Positions 1-6,273 of a stretch of DNA of 7,758 bases are shown piece after piece (within the stretch, counting starts at the first letter, position 1; the number at the start of each line of letters is the position of its first letter). This DNA comes from Candidatus Sulfotelmatobacter sp. (GTDB lineage Bacteria; Acidobacteriota; Terriglobia; Terriglobales; Acidobacteriaceae): assembly GCA_030049565.1 (NCBI GenBank), contig JASIKQ010000502.1:1-7758 (forward strand), written 5' to 3'. Under the pieces are notes generated by a model. It did no database searches and was not told where the DNA came from. It saw only the letters and a program-made list of their open reading frames with translations. The position numbers and the translations under genes are program-made.

Positions 1-522
1 GGGGGTAGGCCCGACGCCGACCGTGGTGGTCGCGTTGGTGGCCCCGTTAATCACCGTGACGGTAGCACTGCCGTAATTGGGCACGTAGATGGTATCGGTC
101 ACTGGATTGACGGCCACGGTGTAGGGGTAGGATCCGACGCTCACGGTGGTGATGGGCGTGCTGGTGGCGCCGTTGATCACGGTGACGCTGCCGCCGCCGC
201 TGCCGCCGACACAGGCGCCGCCGCAGTTGGCCACGTAGATCGTGTTGGTGACCGGGTTGACGGCCACTCCCTCGGGAGCGGGTCCGGCGTTGATGGTGGT
301 GGTCGCGTTGGTGGCCCCGTTAATCGCCGTGACGGTGTTGCTGCCAATGTTAGCCACGTAGATGGTATTGGTCACGGGGTTGACAGCTATGGCGCAGGGG
401 TTGGTTCCGACAGTGACCGTGGTGGTGGCGTCGTTGGCCCCGTTAATCACCGTGACGGTATTGCTCCCTGGATTGGCCACGTAGATGGTGTTGGTCACTT
501 CGTTCACCGCTACGGCGTGGGG
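1..522 (-). repeat. Tandem coding repeats of the downstream propeller paralogue (4 copies plus a partial)
   Basis: These are the same ~123-bp unit as at 1100-3094, with the same GCCACGTAGAT and GTTGACGGCCACGGC boxes. Units are about 123-150 bp. The array continues past the left edge. Confidence 0.88.
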
Positions 523-648
523 GTTTGATCCTGCGGGAAGGGTGTCGGTGACCCATTGGGCCTGAAGCGATTGGCTTCCGAGCCAAACCGTAACGACTAG
601 CAGTGAAAACGCGGCGGAAATCTTTTGGCGCTGAGTGAGGGTCCACAT
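1..648 (-). CDS. Secreted YVTN-type beta-propeller repeat protein, 5' part (runs off the left edge)
   Basis: The reading frame is open from ATG 648 to base 1 (216 codons) without a stop, so only the N-terminal part is seen. Residues 1-31 form a signal peptide: a charged MWTLTQRQK start, a hydrophobic stretch around residues 11-23, and a likely cleavage after LQA. From about residue 43 there are four complete propeller repeats of 41-50 residues built on AVNPVTNTIYVAN and TVTVINGATNATTTV, and a fifth is cut at the edge. Repeat 3 carries an enlarged loop with C142 and C146. The start is fixed by AGGAGG (minus strand, 655-660) with a 6-nt spacer. The gene lies 61 bp downstream of a complete paralogue on the same strand, with no terminator between them, so co-transcription is likely. 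Family knowledge: YVTN/YncE propellers are exported or surface proteins of mostly unknown ligand. The exact function is not known. Confidence 0.88.
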   Translation of the reverse strand, partial: MWTLTQRQKISAAFSLLVVTVWLGSQSLQAQWVTDTLPAGSNPHAVAVNEVTNTIYVANPGSNTVTVINGANDATTTVTVGTNPCAIAVNPVTNTIYVANIGSNTVTAINGATNATTTINAGPAPEGVAVNPVTNTIYVANCGGACVGGSGGGSVTVINGATSTPITTVSVGSYPYTVAVNPVTDTIYVPNYGSATVTVINGATNATTTVGVGPTP

Positions 649-709
649 AACAATCCTCCTTTTTTCTTTTTCGTCCACGGAATCTCTGGTTTGGGGCGCG
701 GATCCGACC

Positions 710-3220
710 TTAGAGCCGGCAGACCCTTCCCCCACAGCCGCGCTTGGGCGGCGCCGGCGGCGCGGTCACGAAAAACGGATACGACGCCATGCTGCCAATC
801 AACTGCTGCGCCACTCCGGTTGAGTTCGCGTCCTGGCCGTCGGTGGCGAAGGCATAGAGGATGTGCATTCCCTGCGACAAGGTGGGGGTGGTGAGGCTGA
901 AGTACGGCTCCGTCCCGGACGCGGGCAGCCACGGGCCCTGCCAGGTGTCGAGCTGGTACCAGACGGCTTGCGGGGTCGGGGCATAGGGGTCGAACATGCT
1001 GATTGCTTCCAGGTTGAAAGTGGGCGTGGGGCTATCGGTCTGGTCGTTGCTGAGGGGCTCGATAAAGGTGATCAGCGGGATGGGCTGCACCTGCTGCTCC
1101 TCAATCACCGTGATGGTGTTGTCACCGCTGTCCGCCACGTAGATCTCGTTGCTGATGGGGTTGACGGCTACGGCTACGGGATAGGATCCGGTGGGGACGC
1201 TGGTGGTCGAGTTGGTTGCACCGTCAATCACCGTGAAGGTGAAGTCGCCGTAGGTATTGTCCGCCACGTAGATTTTGTTGCTGACGGGGTTGACGGCCAA
1301 GGCAACGGGACTGGTCCCGACGCTAATGTTGGAGGTCGCGTTAGTCGCGCCGTCAATTACCGTCACCGTGCCGTTCATGTTGGCCACGTAGATTGTGTTC
1401 GTCATGGAGTTCACGGCCACCGCTACCGGGCCGGCGGAAAAGAGGTTGATCGTGGTGGTCGAGTTGGTCGCACCGTCAATCACCGTAACGCTGGGAGTTC
1501 CGCTGGCGCCGCAACCCGTCGAGCAATTCGCCACGTAGATTTGGTTGGTCACGGGGTTCACAGCCAGGGCGATGGGGGCGTATCCAACACCGACCGTGGT
1601 GGTCGCGTTGGTGGCTCCGTCAATCACCGTGACAGTGCCGCCGCCGACGTTGGCCACGTAGATTTTGTTCGTTACGGAGTTGACGGCCACGGCAATAGCA
1701 CCGGCCCCAGCGCCGATCGTGGCGGTCGAGTTGGCGGCGCCATCAATCACCGTGACAGTGCCGATGCCTCCACTACCTACGCAGAACGACCCGCAATTCG
1801 CCACGTAGATTTGATTGGTTAAGGGGTTCACGGCCACGGAGTAGGGTCCGGTTCCGACGGCGACCGGGGTGGTCGCGTTGCTGGCTCCGTCAATCACTGT
1901 GACGGAATTGCTGCTGTAATTGGCCACGTAGATGGTGTTGGTCACCGGGTTGACGGCCACGGCACTAGCGCCGGACCCGGCGCTGACCGTGGTGGTAACG
2001 TTGGTCGCGCCGTCTATCATCGTGACGTCGTTGCTGCCGCTGTTGGTTACGTAGATTTGGTCGGTCACAGGATTGACAGCCACGGCGCCGGGACTGGAGC
2101 CGGCGGTGAGGGTGGTGGTCGGGTAGGCTGCGCCATCGATCACCGTGACGCTATTGCTGCCCGCATTGGCCACGTAGAGGGTATTGGTCACCGGGTTGAT
2201 GCCCAGCGCCAGGGGAGCGCTTCCAACGTTCGCCGTGTTGGTGTAGTTGGTGACGCCGCTAATCACCGTAATGAAACCGCCGTAATTTGTGGTGTAGATC
2301 GTGTTAGTCACTGGGTTGACGGCGACGGCAAAGGGGGGGCTTCCGACGGCAACGGTGATGGTGGCATTAGTGGCCCCGTTAATCGCCGAGACGCTGTTGC
2401 TGTTCTCATTGGCCACGTAGATGGTGTTGGTCACCGGGTTGACGGCCACGGCGTCAGGGTTGGTTCCGACAGGGATTGTGGTGGTGCCGTTGTTGGCTCC
2501 GTTAATCACGGTGACGGTGTTGCTGGTCCGATTTGCCACATAGATGGTGTTGGTCACGGGGTTGACGGCGAGGGCGTCGGGGTTGTTTTCGGTGTTGATC
2601 GTGGTAGTGGTGTTGGTGGCCCCGTTAATCGCCGTGACCGTATTGCTAAGCAAATTGGCCACGTAGATCGTGTTGGTCACTGGGTTGACGGCCACGGCCA
2701 CGGGGGCGCTCCCGACGCTCACCGCAGTGGTGGCATTAGTGGCCCCGTCAATCACCGTGACCGTATTGCTGATGTTATTGGCCACGTAGATGGTGTTGGT
2801 CACCGAGTTGACGGCCACGGCGTATGGATTGCTTCCGGCGGTCACCGTGGTGGTGGCGTTGGTTGCCCCGTTAATCACGGTCACGTTATTGCTGTAGTAG
2901 TTGGCCACGTAGATGGTGTTGGTCACCGGGTTGACGGCCACGGCGTAGGGTCCGTTTCCGGCAGTGATTGTGGTGGTCGCGTCCGTGGCCCCGTTAATCG
3001 CCGTGACGTTGCCGGTGCCGCTGCCGTTACAGGCGCTAGCACAGTTGGCCACGTAGATTGTGTTGGTCACCTCATTCACAGCCACGGCCCCGGGGGATGA
3101 TCCCGTGGCTAGGGTGGTCGTTACCCATTGGGCCTGAAGCGGTTGGCTTCCAAGCCAAAAAGTAATGATTAGCAGTGAGAGCGCGGCGGAAATCTTTTGA
3201 CGCTGGGTGAGAGTCCACAT
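710..3220 (-). CDS. Secreted 16-repeat YVTN-type beta-propeller protein with C-terminal Ig-like domain
   Basis: This is an 836-residue protein ending in TAA. Residues 1-31 are a signal peptide nearly identical to that of the downstream paralogue. Residues about 43-708 hold 16 tandem repeats, mostly 40-42 residues and up to 49, with the core AVNPVTNTIYVAN followed by TVTVIDGATNATTTV. Blades 1, 11 and 13 have longer Gly/Ser-rich loops with C-x3-C pairs (C60/C64, C476/C480, C566/C570). Residues about 714-815 (IPLITFIEPL onward) look like an Ig-like beta-sandwich, and the tail is Pro-rich then basic and Cys-containing. Start choice: ATG 3220 has an ideal AAGGAGG 5 nt upstream. The frame stays open upstream to 3415, but that stretch has no signal-peptide logic and would translate the Shine-Dalgarno itself as KKEVV. 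No membrane anchor or sortase motif was seen. Role inferred: exported or surface binding protein, ligand unknown. Confidence 0.9.
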   Translation of the reverse strand: MWTLTQRQKISAALSLLIITFWLGSQPLQAQWVTTTLATGSSPGAVAVNEVTNTIYVANCASACNGSGTGNVTAINGATDATTTITAGNGPYAVAVNPVTNTIYVANYYSNNVTVINGATNATTTVTAGSNPYAVAVNSVTNTIYVANNISNTVTVIDGATNATTAVSVGSAPVAVAVNPVTNTIYVANLLSNTVTAINGATNTTTTINTENNPDALAVNPVTNTIYVANRTSNTVTVINGANNGTTTIPVGTNPDAVAVNPVTNTIYVANENSNSVSAINGATNATITVAVGSPPFAVAVNPVTNTIYTTNYGGFITVISGVTNYTNTANVGSAPLALGINPVTNTLYVANAGSNSVTVIDGAAYPTTTLTAGSSPGAVAVNPVTDQIYVTNSGSNDVTMIDGATNVTTTVSAGSGASAVAVNPVTNTIYVANYSSNSVTVIDGASNATTPVAVGTGPYSVAVNPLTNQIYVANCGSFCVGSGGIGTVTVIDGAANSTATIGAGAGAIAVAVNSVTNKIYVANVGGGTVTVIDGATNATTTVGVGYAPIALAVNPVTNQIYVANCSTGCGASGTPSVTVIDGATNSTTTINLFSAGPVAVAVNSMTNTIYVANMNGTVTVIDGATNATSNISVGTSPVALAVNPVSNKIYVADNTYGDFTFTVIDGATNSTTSVPTGSYPVAVAVNPISNEIYVADSGDNTITVIEEQQVQPIPLITFIEPLSNDQTDSPTPTFNLEAISMFDPYAPTPQAVWYQLDTWQGPWLPASGTEPYFSLTTPTLSQGMHILYAFATDGQDANSTGVAQQLIGSMASYPFFVTAPPAPPKRGCGGRVCRL
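1100..3094 (-). repeat. Tandem ~123-bp coding repeats (16 copies) of the propeller gene
   Basis: The DNA is a run of 16 imperfect units, most about 120-126 bp (40-42 codons), each holding a conserved box read on the plus strand as GCCACGTAGAT and another near GTTGACGGCCACGGC. Some units are extended by 15-24 bp where the Cys-containing loops occur. Neighbouring copies are similar enough at the DNA level to allow slippage or unequal recombination, so copy number may vary between strains and short-read assembly may be unreliable here. Confidence 0.9.
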
Positions 3221-3471
3221 GACAACCTCCTTCTTAGAGTTGCTCAGAACACCCCTGCTGTTAAGAAGATCGGAAACTAGTGGAGAAAGACGACAGGCAG
3301 GTAGAAAAAATTTTGGGGTCGCGCCGAGGCGAACGCCGGCACTCATAGACGGCGGCAAAGCGCCAAATAACCGAAGAAAACATTGGCGATATATTGGTTG
3401 CTGCCAGCCGGACATGCTTCTTCCCCCCCCGCCAGGAGTTACTCATGTCGGATATGCATTGGGCGTGATGC
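3221..3471 (-). other. Long leader/intergenic region upstream of the complete propeller gene
   Basis: About 250 bp separates the terminator at 3472 from ATG 3220 and holds no convincing gene. Visible structure includes an inverted repeat CGCCAA...TTGGCG (plus strand 3361-3366 and 3384-3389, loop 17 nt), a GC-rich interrupted hairpin at 3323-3340 (GCC..GGC-GAAC-GCC-GGC), and on the minus strand a T-rich run at about 3307-3314 downstream of that hairpin. An 8-base C run lies at 3423-3430. No clear -35/-10 pair was found and no known riboswitch core could be matched by eye. Confidence 0.4.
3224..3232 (-). promoter_or_regulatory. Ribosome binding site deciding the start of the 710-3220 gene
   Basis: On the minus strand the bases read AAGGAGGTT, a near-perfect match to the anti-Shine-Dalgarno sequence. 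The AGGAGG core is 5 nt before ATG 3220. It rules against the longer reading frame that begins at 3415. The paralogue at 648 has a comparable AGGAGG site (655-660). Confidence 0.85.
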
Positions 3472-3499
3472 AAAAAGCCGCCCAGACATTGGGCGGCTT
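3472..3499 (-). terminator. Rho-independent terminator downstream of the beta-helix gene
   Basis: A perfect 10-bp stem (3475-3484 AAGCCGCCCA with 3490-3499 TGGGCGGCTT) encloses a 5-nt loop. Read on the minus strand it is followed by TTTTT (complement of 3472-3476). It lies about 80 bp past the stop of the gene ending at 3581 and insulates the propeller genes from it. Confidence 0.85.
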
Positions 3500-3580
3500 G
3501 CTGTTTGTTGCAACGCGATGGGCTACCGTCTTTTTTCCGCCCTCAGTTGCGATACCTCGACCCTCGCAAAATCCGTCGCA

Positions 3581-4206
3581 CTAGTGGATGCAGCTCTGGT
3601 TTGCGGCACCGAACGTGTCACCTAACCAAATGTTGGTGCCACAGCTGGGGTTATCGTCCTCCATGTCCCAGGGAAGGTTGCTGGACGCCTTGTTTCCAGA
3701 GAGAGTGTTGCCAAGGGCCCCCGCCAAAACCCAAATCCCATCCCCTGCGGAGTTGTTGTTGGTTGTGTTCGCGAAAATTTGGTTGTTGCTACCGTAAACG
3801 TAAATTCCCCCCAAGTTGTTGTTCGCGGCGTTATCGACGACAACGTTGTTACTACCGACGTTTATTGTATCGTCGACGTTGCAGAGTGCGGCCACATTGT
3901 CGGAGCGGCGGGTGTCCCCAGTACGTGGATGCCGATGCCGGTGCCACAGGTTCCGTTGATGCTGTGGTGGCTTAAGGACAACGTGACCTGGCTCGCTTCG
4001 ATGTCGATACCGTCGACGTTGGGCGGACACGTCAGGTTCTTGGAGAGAGAATAGTCCCCCGGTTGATTGATGACGACCGGGCAAGGGCCAGTGAGGGTGG
4101 TGTTTGCTTTCGCGGGAGAAGCGGTTAGCATGGTGATACAAAACGCGGCGAGTAGCACTAAGCCAAAGCTCGCCTTCCGGACCTCAGCGAATACGCTCGA
4201 TGTCAT
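3581..4206 (-). pseudogene. Secreted right-handed parallel beta-helix protein, interrupted by a frameshift
   Basis: Two overlapping frames give one protein. The 5' frame from ATG 4206 encodes a signal peptide (MTSSVFAEVRKASFGLVLLA..., cleavage near SPAKA), then PCPVVINQPGDYSLSKNLTC and SINGTCGTGIGIHVLG. It stops at 3862. The other frame carries on with NVGSNNVVVDNAANNN, GGIYVYGSNNQIF and TSNIW-like coil repeats and ends CGTNIWLGDTFGAANQSCIH-TAG at 3581. The switch lies at about 3880-3920; loss of one G in the GGGG run (3916-3919 on the plus strand CCCC) is the simplest cause and would restore a 208-residue product. Start choice: AAAGGAG stands 7 nt before ATG 4206, while ATG 4230 has none. 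Parallel beta-helix proteins of this kind bind or process polysaccharides, but no catalytic residues are evident. It could instead be a sequencing error, or the site of a longer deletion removing helix coils. Confidence 0.75.
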
Positions 4207-4234
4207 GGTTTCACTCCTTTTCGCCAGCATTTTT

Positions 4235-4306
4235 GTTGAGTAACCTGAACAGAGATCAGGAATTACCTGAGTTACGCCTCCGCCCTCCGGCGAGGCTCCC
4301 TGCCTC
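4235..4306 (-). promoter_or_regulatory. Structured 5' leader of the beta-helix gene with competing stems
   Basis: The block GAGGC at 4292-4296 (plus-strand reading) can pair with GCCTC at 4276-4280, giving an extended hairpin with an inner GCC-CTCC-GGC, or with GCCTC at 4302-4306, giving a 5-nt loop. The two pairings exclude each other. Closer to the gene, TCAGG/CCTGA and an outer GTAAC/GTTAC pair can fold at about 4240-4275. The block lies about 30-100 bp upstream of ATG 4206. No known riboswitch consensus was recognised. The regulatory role is inferred from structure only. Confidence 0.3.
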
Positions 4307-4398
4307 TACTGATGAAATCGAAAATGGCGGACAAAAGGCGACACGTCTGGGGAAGTTTTTTTAGCTGTGGTCGGAGCTGGCGAATCAGGTTGAAGGAG

Positions 4399-4421
4399 CC
4401 CTGCCTTGCCTTTCGGCAGGG
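4399..4421. repeat. Inverted repeat CCCTGCC...GGCAGGG
   Basis: A 7-bp perfect stem (4399-4405 with 4415-4421) has a 9-nt loop. On the minus strand an alternative TGCC-GAAA-GGCA tetraloop stem uses part of the same bases. No T run follows on either strand, so it is a weak terminator candidate for the gene ending at 4511; it could also be a small extragenic palindrome. Confidence 0.45.
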
Positions 4422-4510
4422 GGCCGGGGCGAGTTCCATGAAGGCTGAGGAAGGTGGCTTTGTGGCTGGAGAGCCCCGTTAATCCAATTCAGGTTACCCA
4501 AAAATCCAAG

Positions 4511-4939
4511 TCACTGATTCTTCTTCTCCAACTGAATCGTGAACTCCGCCTTGCACGTTTTGGCGCTATCGTCGAATGCCGAGCCTTCCCGGTCGCCCTG
4601 CGAGGCGCGGAAGAAAAGCCCGTCCTTGGTGCGGTCGGGCAGGCCAGTGAAGCGGGCTTTGCCGTCAACATTGGTTCCCACTTGCAGATCCAGCTTGCGC
4701 ATGTACATGAATCCATACGCAATATGAACTTTGATGGTGGCGTTGTAGAGGGGTTTGGCGGCATCGTCATTGATCGTAAAGTCGGCAGAGCACGGGCCTA
4801 CGCCGCCGTCGATCACTGGCACGGTTCTTGATTCCTGGGCAGCAGTTTGCGCCAATGCGGAAACCATCATGAGCGCCATCCCGGCGAAGACAAAAAAGTG
4901 GCGTGCGGCTGTTTTCCTACGCAAAATTCTTGTTCTCAT
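4511..4939 (-). CDS. Small secreted beta-sandwich-like hypothetical protein
   Basis: 142 residues, TGA stop. The N-terminus is a signal peptide: basic MRTRILRRKTAAR, hydrophobic core FFVFAGMALMMVSALA, cleavage near ALA-Q (about residue 30). The mature part (about 112 residues) reads like one beta-sandwich: KPLYNATIKVHI, then LDLQVGTNVDGKARFTGLP, the 'strand, T/N-x-DG-x-x-F, x-LP' pattern of carboxypeptidase-regulatory-like (CarboxypepD_reg) or related Ig-fold domains. C50 (CSADFTI) and C129 (CKAEFTI) sit in matching motifs on the first and last strands and could form a disulfide. Start choice: ATG 4939 has GAGGGA about 7 nt upstream and a TATAAT box close above. Divergent from the cyclase gene. 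Function unknown; the domain assignment is by pattern only. Confidence 0.78.
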   Translation of the reverse strand: MRTRILRRKTAARHFFVFAGMALMMVSALAQTAAQESRTVPVIDGGVGPCSADFTINDDAAKPLYNATIKVHIAYGFMYMRKLDLQVGTNVDGKARFTGLPDRTKDGLFFRASQGDREGSAFDDSAKTCKAEFTIQLEKKNQ

Positions 4940-4959
4940 TCTGAGTCCCTCGCTACGGG

Positions 4960-4965
4960 ATTATA
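4960..4965 (-). promoter_or_regulatory. -10 box (TATAAT) for the small secreted protein gene
   Basis: On the minus strand a perfect TATAAT lies 20 nt before ATG 4939, giving a short 5' leader that still contains GAGGGA. No good -35 was found at 16-18 nt. Because the box overlaps a plus-strand TATAAT (4962-4967), direction rests on its position relative to the gene. Confidence 0.5.
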
Positions 4966-5089
4966 ATTTGCCCTCATCCTTTTTAACCGACAACGAAACC
5001 CGGGTGCCGAACTCGCCCGATGCATCCATATGGTTAAGCGCTATGCCCTAGCTCCCATTGGCTTTACGGGTTCCGGTTACTAAGGTTCA

Positions 5090-5118
5090 TTGCTCCGTTA
5101 CGGGGGCGTCCATATAAT
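5090..5118 (+). promoter_or_regulatory. Sigma-70-like promoter for the diguanylate cyclase gene
   Basis: TTGCTC (5090-5095) and a perfect TATAAT (5113-5118) are separated by 17 bp. Transcription would start near 5125, leaving a leader of about 45 nt before ATG 5171. The 4940-5170 gap thus carries divergent promoters. Confidence 0.6.
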
Positions 5119-5170
5119 TTTCTAACCGTCACTCCGGCCAGCAGAAACCAAGGAATTGAGATCAAGGATT

Positions 5171-6223
5171 ATGACCGAGGCCACCGGCGCTCAACTCACC
5201 CGTCAGAGCCACGAGCTGACCATTTTTCATGATGTCGCCAAGGCGCTGACCTCGTCGCTGGATCTCGATTCCATCCTGCAAACCATCATGGAGAAAATGG
5301 CGGAATACTTCCGCCCCGACACCTGGTCGCTGTTGATGGTCGATGAGCAGCGCGACGAACTGTACTTTGCCATTGCCGTCGGTGACGCCGCCGAAGCCTT
5401 GCGCAATGTCCGTCTCAAAGTCGGCGAAGGCATCGCCGGATGGGTGGCCCAGCATGGCCAGCAGGTCATTTCCGCCGATGTGGCCAGCGATCCCCGCTTT
5501 GCCCGCCGCATCGATGAAGTCACGCAATGGGAGACGCACTCCATCATCTGCCTCCCGCTGCGCTCTCACCTTCGCGTGCTGGGTGTGATCCAATTGGTGA
5601 ATGTCGATCTGTCGCAGTTCAACCAGCCGGAGCTTTTCTTTCTCCAGGCTCTTTGCGACTACGCCGCCATCGCCATCGAAAACGCGCGCTGGGTCGAGAA
5701 AATTCAGGAACTCACCATCACCGACGACTGCACCGGTCTCTACAACGCGCGCCATCTCTACAAGACGCTGGAAACCGAAGTTTACCGTTCGGCGCGCTTC
5801 GGCTATGAGTTCAGCATTCTATTCATCGATCTCGACCATTTCAAATCAGTGAACGACACTTACGGGCATTTGATCGGCAGCAAGCTGCTGGCGGAAATTG
5901 GCTACCTGATCAAAGCGCAACTGCGTTTGATCGACTTCGCTTTTCGCTATGGGGGAGACGAATTCGTGGTGATGCTGCCCCAGACCGGCAAAGATTCTGC
6001 GCTGGTCGTTGCCAAGCGCCTGATCGATGGCATGCGTGGTACCACGTTTTGCCGCAGCCAGGGGCTGAACCTGAACGTGAGAGCCTCCATCGGACTGGCC
6101 ACCTACCCGCACGACGCCCGCGACGCCCACGATATCATCCGCCAGGCCGACGAAATGATGTACCTGGTCAAGAACACCACCCGCGACAACATCGGCATCG
6201 CCCAGCGCGGAGTGATGAAGTAA
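5171..6223 (+). CDS. GAF-GGDEF diguanylate cyclase
   Basis: 350 residues, TAA stop. Catalyses 2 GTP to cyclic di-GMP, in the cytoplasm. Residues about 28-172 form a GAF sensor domain (LDLDSILQTIMEKMAEYF ... GEGIAGWVAQHG ... ICLPL...VLGVIQLVN ... AAIAIENA). Residues about 182-346 form the GGDEF domain: LTDxxTGLYN-like linker (ITDDCTGLYNARH), metal ligand D220 in FIDLDHFK, and an intact GGDEF at 261-265 in RYGGDEFVVMLP. An inhibitory I-site R252-L-I-D255 lies exactly five residues before GGDEF, so product feedback is expected. No transmembrane segment. Start: ATG 5171 is preferred; an in-frame TTG at 5156 would add five residues. Both have AAGGA very close (2 nt and 1 nt), so the start is uncertain. 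Single transcription unit with its own promoter; the GAF ligand is unknown. Confidence 0.95.
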   Translation: MTEATGAQLTRQSHELTIFHDVAKALTSSLDLDSILQTIMEKMAEYFRPDTWSLLMVDEQRDELYFAIAVGDAAEALRNVRLKVGEGIAGWVAQHGQQVISADVASDPRFARRIDEVTQWETHSIICLPLRSHLRVLGVIQLVNVDLSQFNQPELFFLQALCDYAAIAIENARWVEKIQELTITDDCTGLYNARHLYKTLETEVYRSARFGYEFSILFIDLDHFKSVNDTYGHLIGSKLLAEIGYLIKAQLRLIDFAFRYGGDEFVVMLPQTGKDSALVVAKRLIDGMRGTTFCRSQGLNLNVRASIGLATYPHDARDAHDIIRQADEMMYLVKNTTRDNIGIAQRGVMK

Positions 6224-6232
6224 GAACGCAGG

Positions 6233-6273
6233 TTGCTGAAGATAGATTGTGGTTTGCTGAAAATGGATTTTGG
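6233..6273. repeat. Tandem direct repeat, 20 bp twice
   Basis: 6233-6252 and 6254-6273 match at 17 of 20 positions (TTGCTGAA..AT.GATT.TGG), with a period of 21 bp. The second copy contains the left terminal inverted repeat of the element at 6253-6368. Confidence 0.7.

Larger units (their letters stand above)
4207..4510. other. Intergenic region between the beta-helix gene and the small secreted protein gene
   Basis: About 300 bp with no convincing coding sequence. It holds the structured leader at 4235-4306 and the inverted repeat at 4399-4421. No U-tract terminator was seen for the gene ending at 4511, and no clear promoter for the gene starting at 4206. Confidence 0.5.

Noticed and set aside
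863..1822. Long plus-strand open frame (319 codons) with repeated 'GHVDxVxxGVxGHG' text
   Set aside because: It lies exactly opposite the propeller repeats. Its His/Gly-rich periodicity is the complement of the repeat codons, it has no domain sense and no ribosome binding site.
2057..3100. Second plus-strand open frame (347 codons) with 'GHVDGVGHRVDGHG' repeats
   Set aside because: The same antisense shadow of the propeller repeats; the lack of stops follows from the repeated codon set.
1..3220. CRISPR-like or satellite interpretation of the ~123-bp repeats
   Set aside because: The units are codon-phased, continuous without unique spacers, and translate into propeller blades.
3321..3400. 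Possible c-di-GMP-I riboswitch upstream of the propeller gene
   Set aside because: A GGCAAAGC-like string is present on the plus strand, but the conserved core segments and order of the class were not found on the coding strand.
3221..3415. N-terminal extension of the complete propeller gene to 3415
   Set aside because: It would bury a perfect Shine-Dalgarno sequence inside the coding region and move the signal peptide 65 residues inside the protein; the paralogue starts at the equivalent ATG.
3505..3975. Plus-strand open frames opposite the beta-helix gene
   Set aside because: Low-complexity Cys/Arg-rich translation, no ribosome binding site, antisense to a recognisable secreted protein.
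5162..5755. Minus-strand open frame (197 codons) opposite the cyclase
   Set aside because: Antisense shadow of the GAF-GGDEF gene, which has unambiguous motifs on the plus strand.
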